Shown here: positions 56,361 through 64,000 of the stretch, piece after piece
Numbering within the stretch: the stretch's first letter is position 1
How the letters are laid out: the number at the start of each line of letters is the position of its first letter
Source of the DNA: Sphingomonas koreensis
GTDB lineage: Bacteria > Pseudomonadota > Alphaproteobacteria > Sphingomonadales > Sphingomonadaceae
Direction: 5' to 3'
Assembly: GCA_006438735.1 (NCBI GenBank)
Contig: RCZF01000004.1
Location: 254,449 to 318,448, forward strand
DNA length: 64,000 nucleotides
Position numbers and translations under genes: made by a program
Notes under the pieces: generated by a model
The model's input: the letters and a program-made list of their open reading frames with translations, nothing else
Databases searched by the model: none
What the model was told of the DNA's origin: nothing

Positions 56361-56436
56361 GCCCAGGTAGCTCAGTTGGTAGAGCATGCGACTGAAAATC
56401 GCAGTGTCGGCGGTTCGATCCCGTCCCTGGGCACCA
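56361..56436 (+). tRNA. tRNA-Phe (GAA)
   Basis: 76 bases with CCA encoded. The acceptor arm GCCCAGG pairs with CCTGGGC, the D arm is GCTC...GAGC, the anticodon loop reads ACTGAAAATC with anticodon GAA, and the T loop is GGTTCGATCCC. It marks the left edge of the cbb region; tRNA ends are common integration sites. Confidence 0.95.
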
Positions 56437-56466
56437 TTTCCCGCCATAATGCGACCCGACTGACGC

Positions 56467-56823
56467 TCAGTCGTCGAGCCGAATTACCGCAACGCCGCGA
56501 CTGTAGGACGCGCGTTGCGGCGTGCAGGTCAGCGTGAGTTGATCGCGATCGAGCGACAGCGCCCGGAGCGCCCCTCCCGAAACGATACGCGGTTTGCGGT
56601 CAGTCTCCAGCACGATCGCCGCAGCGTCGGCGGCGGCGACCTAGCCTGTCACTGCCAGTTCGTTGCCGGACCGCGTCGTGTCGCTGATGTAGACCGGGAC
56701 GTCAGCTCCCCAATTGGCCACCGTCAGCGTCAGCTCGCCATGCGCGCGATCGAGTTGCAACGACAATCGCGCATCGCCCACACGCATATTGCGCGACGCG
56801 CCTCGGGCACTTGACCGGTTCAT
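56467..56823 (-). pseudogene. Degraded ORF coupled to cbbR, interrupted by an in-frame TAG
   Basis: From an ATG that overlaps the cbbR stop codon (ATGA) the frame runs 60 codons to a TAG at 56641-56643, and then continues in the same frame another 57 codons to TGA at 56467. The part before TAG contains RLSLQLDRAHGELTLTVANW and the part after holds ALRALSLDRDQLTLTCTPQR; the two look like repeats of one beta-strand pattern, which argues that both halves belonged to one protein. No family recognised. It is either a gene truncated by a stop mutation or a remnant at the edge of an inserted block. Confidence 0.5.
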
Positions 56824-57746
56824 GCCTGATAGTGATGCGCGACGGGAAGAAATTCGCCGCCGCGCCGCGCGACGAAATCCTTGAAAGCGACCATCGCCGG
56901 CGACAGCGACCGATCGGCGTGGCTCACCGCGAACCACTGGCGCCGCACCGGCGTATCGATCACGTCGAGGACTACAAGCCGGCCGAGCTCGAGTTCGAGT
57001 GCGATCGTGTGCGCGGAGATGAACCCGATCCCCAATCCCGCCATCACCGATTGCTTGATCGATTCGTTCGATCCGAATTCGGGGCCGAGCTGATCGAGCC
57101 GCCCCGGAATGTCGGCGAGAAACAGCTCCAGCGAATTGCGCGTGCCCGATCCGTTCTCGCGTACCAGGAATGTTTCTTCGGCAATCCGCCGCTTGGTGAT
57201 GGCGCGTACACCGGACAGTGGATGATCGGGCGGCGCGATGATCACCAGCGGATGTTCGCCGATCAAATGGGCTTGCACCGACACCTGCCACGGCGGGCGG
57301 CCCATCAATGCGAAATCGACATCATGATCGGCGACCGCCGCGATCGTCGCGGCGCGGTTGCCGATCAGCAGGCGCACTTCGATCCCCGAATATTCGGCCA
57401 TGAACGCGGCCGCCAGCGCCGGCGCGAAATATTTCGCGGTGGACACCACGCCCAGCCGAAGGATGCCGCGACCGGCGCCGCGCACCGCGATCAGCTCATC
57501 GGTAAGCTGGACCAGCCGCCCCTCGATCGCCTGCGCCGCCGCGATCACCGCCAGGCCCGCGTCGGTCGCTCGAAAACCGTCCCTCGTGCGGTCGAACAGC
57601 GGATCGCCCGCCTCGTTTTCGGCCTGCTGGATCTGCAACGTGACAGCCGACGGCGTGAGGCCGAGATCGCGCGCGGCGCGATTGACCTTGCCGGATTTGT
57701 TGACGGCCACGACGGCGCGCAATTGTCGAAGCGTTATCCCACGCAT
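56820..57746 (-). CDS. cbbR: LysR family regulator of the Calvin cycle operon
   Basis: A 308-residue LysR regulator: MRGITLRQLRAVVAVNKSGK, VNRAARDLGLTPSAVTLQIQ and QAENEAGDPLFDRTRDGFRA form the helix-turn-helix; the effector domain includes FMAEYSGIEVRLLIGNRAAT. CbbR proteins sense RuBP or other metabolites and activate the divergent cbb operon. The 18-residue frame extension upstream overlaps the promoter and is rejected. The C-terminal stop overlaps the degraded ORF. Confidence 0.88.
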   Translation of the reverse strand: MRGITLRQLRAVVAVNKSGKVNRAARDLGLTPSAVTLQIQQAENEAGDPLFDRTRDGFRATDAGLAVIAAAQAIEGRLVQLTDELIAVRGAGRGILRLGVVSTAKYFAPALAAAFMAEYSGIEVRLLIGNRAATIAAVADHDVDFALMGRPPWQVSVQAHLIGEHPLVIIAPPDHPLSGVRAITKRRIAEETFLVRENGSGTRNSLELFLADIPGRLDQLGPEFGSNESIKQSVMAGLGIGFISAHTIALELELGRLVVLDVIDTPVRRQWFAVSHADRSLSPAMVAFKDFVARRGGEFLPVAHHYQA

Positions 57747-57861
57747 GAAATAGAATAAGGAAAACTCATCTAAGTTGTAAATATAATAAACTTTACTCAC
57801 CGGCAGTTCGCGGGCCTCTTTCGCTCACGAGACGCCCACAGGGCGCGGGTGGGAGAGCGGA
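57747..57861. promoter_or_regulatory. cbbR-cbbF divergent promoter region with candidate CbbR operator
   Basis: 115 bases, much more AT-rich than elsewhere. For cbbF a perfect TATAAT (57782-57787) lies about 75 bases before the start, with no good -35, as expected for an activator-dependent promoter. It sits in an imperfect inverted repeat TAAGTT-N12-AACTTTA at about 57771-57795, with T/A spacing of the T-N11-A kind bound by LysR proteins. For cbbR, TTTACA and TTATTC are 17 bases apart on the minus strand. Operator position is inferred. Confidence 0.5.
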
Positions 57862-58911
57862 ATGATCGCGCAAAGCCTGGAGGCCTATCTCACGCGCCAT
57901 GCTGCGGCGGGCGACGTGATGGCGGCCGAGGTGGCGGCGACGATCAAGGCGCTCGCCGATACCGGCGTCACGATCGCGGCGACGATCGCGGAAGGCGGCG
58001 TCGGTGGCGCGCTGGCCGATCCGATAGGCGCCGCCAACAGCGACGGCGACCAGCAGCGTGGTCTCGATCTCCTCGCCGACGAGCGTTTCCTGGGCGCGGT
58101 CGGCGATTCGCCCGTCGGGGTCTACGCGTCCGAGGAGCTGGCCGAGCCGGTGTTGATCGGCAGCGGCCGTCCGCTGGCACTGGCGATCGACCCGCTCGAC
58201 GGATCGTCGAACATCGACACCAACATATCGATCGGCACGATTTTTTCGATCCGGCCGGTGATCGGCGATCCCGAGACCGAGCCGCTGGCAAGCTTCCAGC
58301 GGCCGGGCCGCGAGCAACTCGCCGCCGGCTTCCTGATCTACGGGCCGCAGACCGCGCTCGTCCTCACGCTCGGGCGCGGCACCGACATCTTCATCTACTC
58401 GCGCGCCGAAGACGCCTTCCATCTCGCCGCCGCCGGACAGCGCATTCCGCATCGGACGCGCGAATTCGCCATCAACGCCTCCAATTACCGGCATTGGGAC
58501 GAGGCGGTGCGGCTCTATTTCGACGATTGCATCAAGGGCGGCCACGGTCCGCGCGAAGGCGAGTTCAACATGCGCTGGCTCGCCTCGCTGGTCGCGGAGG
58601 CGTATCGCATCCTGATCCGCGGCGGCGCATTCCTCTATCCCGGCGATCGGCGGCGCGGCTATGCCCATGGCCGTCTGCGGCTGGTCTATGAAGCGCATCC
58701 GATCGCGATGGTGATCGAGCAGGCGGGCGGAATCGCCACCGACACGATCGACGCGATCCTTGATCTCGCCGCGACCGAGCTCCATCAGCGCACGCCGTTG
58801 GTGTTCGGATCAACCGCGGAAGTGACGCGGATCGGCCGCTATCACGCGCTGCCCAGCCAGATGGCCGATCGCGCGCCGCTGTTCGGCAAGCGCGGCCTGT
58901 TTCGGGCCTGA
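57862..58911 (+). CDS. cbbF: Fructose-1,6-bisphosphatase (Calvin cycle, class 1)
   Basis: A 349-residue class 1 FBPase: the metal and substrate motif DPLDGSSN at residues 110-117 and ATIAEG near 40, with the later INASNYRHWDEAVRLYFDDC and MVIEQAGGIATD. It releases phosphate from FBP (and, in many Calvin operons, also sedoheptulose-1,7-bisphosphate). First gene of the cbb operon, 5 bases before cbbP. Length matches CbbF of Rhodobacter. Confidence 0.95.
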   Translation: MIAQSLEAYLTRHAAAGDVMAAEVAATIKALADTGVTIAATIAEGGVGGALADPIGAANSDGDQQRGLDLLADERFLGAVGDSPVGVYASEELAEPVLIGSGRPLALAIDPLDGSSNIDTNISIGTIFSIRPVIGDPETEPLASFQRPGREQLAAGFLIYGPQTALVLTLGRGTDIFIYSRAEDAFHLAAAGQRIPHRTREFAINASNYRHWDEAVRLYFDDCIKGGHGPREGEFNMRWLASLVAEAYRILIRGGAFLYPGDRRRGYAHGRLRLVYEAHPIAMVIEQAGGIATDTIDAILDLAATELHQRTPLVFGSTAEVTRIGRYHALPSQMADRAPLFGKRGLFRA

Positions 58912-58916
58912 CGGCG

Positions 58917-59789
58917 ATGTCCGCGCGCTATCCGATCATCTCGATCACCGGCTCCTCGGGGGCGGGGACGACATCGGTGAAGCGAATATTCGGGCAGATA
59001 TTCCGGCGCGAGAATGTCGCGGCGGCGTATATCGAGGGCGACGCCTTCCACCGCTACAACCGCGCCGACATGGCCGCCAAAGTCGCCGAGGAAGAGCGGC
59101 TCGGCAATCCCAATTTCACGCATTTCCACGCCGACGCAAACGAGCTCGAACGGCTCGAGGCGGTATTCGCAAACTATGGCGCGACCGGCGCGGGCCAGAC
59201 CCGCACCTATATCCACGACGACGCGGAGGCAGCGGCACTAGACGCCGAGCCCGGCACCTTCACGCCTTGGGCCGATTTCCCCCCTAGCGACCTGCTGTTC
59301 TACGAAGGGCTGCACGGCTGCGCCGTCACCGACACGATCGACATCGCGCGCCACGCCGATCTCAGAATCGGGGTGGTGCCGGTGATCAATCTCGAATGGA
59401 TCCAGAAGATCCACCGCGATCGATCGACGCGCGGCTATTCCACCGAAGCGGTGATGGACGTGATCCTGCGGCGGATGCCCGATTACGTCCGCTACATCAC
59501 GCCGCAATTTTCGCTGACCAACATCAATTTCCAGCGCGTCCCGATCGTCGACACGTCGAATCCGTTCATCGCGCGGTGGATCCCGACGCCCGACGAATCG
59601 ATGCTGGTGATCCGCTTCGCCAATCCGCGCGGAATCGATTTTCCCTATCTGCTGTCGATGGTGCCGCAATCGTTCATGTCGCGGCCCAATTCGATCGTGA
59701 TGCCCGGCAACAAGCTCGACCTCGCGATGCAGCTGATCCTGACGCCGCTGATCATGCAGCTGATCGAGCGCAAGCGTCGCTTGTCGTGA
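58917..59789 (+). CDS. cbbP: Phosphoribulokinase
   Basis: A 290-residue class I (bacterial octameric) phosphoribulokinase. The P-loop GSSGAGTT is at 12-19, then the substrate region EGDAFHRYNRADM at about 41; EGLHGCAVTD carries further active-site residues. It makes RuBP from ribulose-5-phosphate with ATP and has no other metabolic role, so its presence marks a Calvin cycle. Confidence 0.97.
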   Translation: MSARYPIISITGSSGAGTTSVKRIFGQIFRRENVAAAYIEGDAFHRYNRADMAAKVAEEERLGNPNFTHFHADANELERLEAVFANYGATGAGQTRTYIHDDAEAAALDAEPGTFTPWADFPPSDLLFYEGLHGCAVTDTIDIARHADLRIGVVPVINLEWIQKIHRDRSTRGYSTEAVMDVILRRMPDYVRYITPQFSLTNINFQRVPIVDTSNPFIARWIPTPDESMLVIRFANPRGIDFPYLLSMVPQSFMSRPNSIVMPGNKLDLAMQLILTPLIMQLIERKRRLS

Positions 59790-59800
59790 AGGAGAGGTGA

Positions 59801-62347
<2,547 letters not shown>

Positions 62348-62355
62348 GGAGCAAG

Positions 62356-62784
62356 ATGATGCGCATTACCCAGGGCACCTTCTCGTTCCTGCCCGACCTG
62401 ACCGACGACCAGATCACCGCGCAGGTGCAATATTGCCTCGATCACGGCTGGGCGGTGAACATCGAATTCACCGACGATCCCCACCCGCGCAACACCTATT
62501 GGGAAATGTGGGGCCTGCCGATGTTCGACGTGCCCGATGCGGCCGGCGTGATGATGGCGCTGAAGGACTGCCGCACCGCGAAGGCGGGCGCGAACTACAT
62601 CCGCATGTCGGCGTTCGATAATACCTACGGCTGGGAATCGCTGCGGCTGTCGTTCATCACCGATCGCCCCGCCGAGGAGCCGGGCTTCGCGCTGGAACGG
62701 CAGGAGCGCGGCGGGCGGCAGATCGCCTATACTACGCGGCCCTATTCGGCGGTGAAGCCCGAAGGCGAGCGGTATTCCGCTTGA
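62356..62784 (+). CDS. cbbS: RuBisCO small subunit, red-type
   Basis: A 142-residue small subunit: [20 protein letters not shown] is the conserved red-type start, [11 protein letters not shown] and [18 protein letters not shown] follow. The extended C-terminus ([14 protein letters not shown]) is the red-type hairpin that fills the central pore of the holoenzyme, replacing the longer loop of green-type forms. Tandem ATGs with GAGGAGC upstream; the first is used. cbbX begins inside its stop region. Confidence 0.97.
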   Translation: MMRITQGTFSFLPDLTDDQITAQVQYCLDHGWAVNIEFTDDPHPRNTYWEMWGLPMFDVPDAAGVMMALKDCRTAKAGANYIRMSAFDNTYGWESLRLSFITDRPAEEPGFALERQERGGRQIAYTTRPYSAVKPEGERYSA

Positions 62785-63665
62785 ACGACGCGATCGACCT
62801 GAAGCGCGATTACGCCGAGAGCGGGCTCGACGAAGAACTCGCGCAGCTCGATCGCGATCTCGTCGGCCTCGCGCCGGTTAAGCGGCGCATCCGCGAGATC
62901 GCGGCGCTGCTGCTGGTCGATCGCGCCCGCCAGAAACTCGGCATCGCCACCGAGCCGCCGACGCTGCACATGAGCTTCACCGGCAATCCCGGCACCGGCA
63001 AGACCACCGTCGCGCTGCGCATGGCAGGGATTCTCCACAAGCTCGGCTATGTCCGGCGCGGACATCTCGTGTCGGTGACGCGCGACGATCTGGTCGGCCA
63101 ATATATCGGCCACACCGCGCCCAAGACCAAGGACGTGCTCAAGAAGGCGATGGGCGGCGTGCTGTTCATCGACGAGGCCTATTATCTCTACCGACCCGAA
63201 AACGAGCGCGATTACGGGCAGGAGGCGATCGAAATCCTTCTGCAGGTGATGGAGAACCAGCGCGACGATCTGGTCGTAATCCTGGCCGGCTACGCCGAAC
63301 GGATGGAGACGTTCTTTTCGAGCAACCCCGGCTTTCGCAGCCGTATCGCGCATCATATCGATTTCCCCGATTACGATGACGGCGAGCTCGTCGCGATCGC
63401 CGATACGATCCTCGACGGGCTGGGCTACCGCCTCTCCGATGCGGCGCGCGCGACGCTGGGCGATTATGTCGCACGGCGGCGGGCGCAACCGCATTTCGCC
63501 AACGCCCGCTCGATCCGCAACGCGCTCGACCGCGCGCGGCTGCGCCAGGCGGTGCGGCTGTTCGACCGCGCCGGCGGTGCGGTGACCGCCGAGCAGCTCT
63601 CGACGATCGAAGCCGAGGACATCCGCGCCAGCCGGGTATTCGCCGAGCCGGTTGACGATGCCTGA
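62781..63665 (+). CDS. cbbX: Red-type RuBisCO activase CbbX (AAA+)
   Basis: A 294-residue AAA+ protein from a TTG start that overlaps the cbbS stop. Walker [10 protein letters not shown] at 68-76, the pore-loop YIGHTAPKT at 109-115 and Walker [10 protein letters not shown] at 127-135 are present. CbbX is an RuBP-activated hexamer that draws the CbbL C-terminus through its pore and releases inhibiting sugar phosphates. It marks the RuBisCO as red-type. Confidence 0.96.
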   Translation: MNDAIDLKRDYAESGLDEELAQLDRDLVGLAPVKRRIREIAALLLVDRARQKLGIATEPPTLHMSFTGNPGTGKTTVALRMAGILHKLGYVRRGHLVSVTRDDLVGQYIGHTAPKTKDVLKKAMGGVLFIDEAYYLYRPENERDYGQEAIEILLQVMENQRDDLVVILAGYAERMETFFSSNPGFRSRIAHHIDFPDYDDGELVAIADTILDGLGYRLSDAARATLGDYVARRRAQPHFANARSIRNALDRARLRQAVRLFDRAGGAVTAEQLSTIEAEDIRASRVFAEPVDDA

Positions 63666-63705
63666 GCGCCGCGTGACCGGTAGATCCCTATAGGGGCGAT
63701 GAGCC

Positions 63706-64000
63706 TTGCCGCTGAAAGCGATCATCTTCGACGTCGATGGCACGCTCGCCGAGACCGAGGAAACGCATCGCCGCGCGTTCAACCAGGCGTTCGCCGAAGC
63801 GGGAGAGCCGTGGCGGTGGTCGGCGGACGACTATCGCGCACTGCTGACGACGACGGGGGGCCGCGAGCGCATCCAGCGCTATCTCGACGAGGCCGGGATA
63901 AGCGCCCATCCCGAAACAGTCCGCGCCCTTCATGCGCGCAAGAACGCGCTCTATGCAGCGTTCGTCGCGCAAAGTGCGGTGACGCCCCGCCCCGGCGTCA
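63706..64000 (+). CDS. cbbY: HAD family phosphatase CbbY (partial)
   Basis: From a TTG start with AGGGGCGATG upstream; 98 codons visible before the window ends. The HAD motif FDVDGTLAETEETHRRAFNQ opens it and the cap region (TTTGGRERIQRYL) matches CbbY. Red-type CbbY removes xylulose-1,5-bisphosphate, a misfire inhibitor of RuBisCO. Position after cbbX as in Rhodobacter. Confidence 0.88.
   Translation, partial: MPLKAIIFDVDGTLAETEETHRRAFNQAFAEAGEPWRWSADDYRALLTTTGGRERIQRYLDEAGISAHPETVRALHARKNALYAAFVAQSAVTPRPGV

Noticed and set aside
56361..56436. Direct repeat of the tRNA-Phe 3' end as an attachment site
   Set aside because: No second copy of the tRNA 3' sequence was noticed within the cbb block inside this window; one could lie beyond position 64000.
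56641..56643. TAG as a pyrrolysine or readthrough codon
   Set aside because: No pylT/pylS seen and the frame has no known pyrrolysine protein; a broken gene is the simpler reading.

Overview
The window is GC-rich (roughly two thirds G+C by eye) and tightly packed with genes. It looks like the chromosome of an alphaproteobacterium of the order Sphingomonadales. Evidence for this includes an UrcA-family secreted protein, a vgr-related HExxH protein, split b/b' ATP synthase subunits, an alphaproteobacterial-type RpoH promoter in front of dnaK, the hrcA-grpE / rph-rdgB-hemW arrangement, and several families of intergenic palindromes. These are inferences from family knowledge; no search was run.

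Layout. 1-5526: end of parE, a secreted serine hydrolase, an UrcA-like protein, and two tandem, clearly duplicated membrane regulators (winged helix + one membrane segment + TPR-like region). 5556-8468 (minus): a coupled chain metZ-apaG-LysR-GNAT in which each gene overlaps the next by 4 bases. 8700-11184: a PMT-type glycosyltransferase facing a polyprenyl-phosphate sugar synthase fused to GtrA. 11351-18047 (minus): leuB, recO, a DUF3857/transglutaminase/TPR protein and uvrC. 18121-20875: an outer-membrane-type protein, EthD-like and SDR proteins, a secreted protein and an SMR exporter. 21049-23550 (minus): the F0 part of ATP synthase. 23836-27610 (minus): ydbH-ynbE-ydbL, an AsmA-like envelope lipid-transport module. 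27728-33756: radC, purB, a 28-residue membrane ORF, dnaJ and dnaK. 33919-38289: a PCu(A)C-like copper chaperone, a vgr-related protein, an indoleamine dioxygenase family protein, a lower-GC HEPN-like orphan, threonine synthase and a small conserved ORF. 38286-43631: grpE, hrcA, rph, rdgB, hemW. 43677-48761: alpha/beta hydrolase, an LpoA-like lipoprotein, rsmI, yraN, gshB and a DedA protein. 48886-56436: xerC, priA, an esterase, infA, maf, a short RNase E/G, yacG and tRNA-Phe.

56467-64000 is the most distinctive block. Directly after tRNA-Phe lie a degraded ORF and a Calvin-cycle cluster: cbbR divergent from cbbF-cbbP-cbbA-cbbL-cbbS-cbbX-cbbY, which runs off the window end. The RuBisCO is red-type form I with its CbbX activase, and the gene order matches the form I operon of Rhodobacter. 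CO2 fixation is sporadic among sphingomonads, so the position behind a tRNA gene and beside a broken ORF suggests the cluster arrived as a unit.

At least nine palindromic elements of four sequence families sit between genes. No CRISPR array, insertion sequence, prophage or rRNA was seen.
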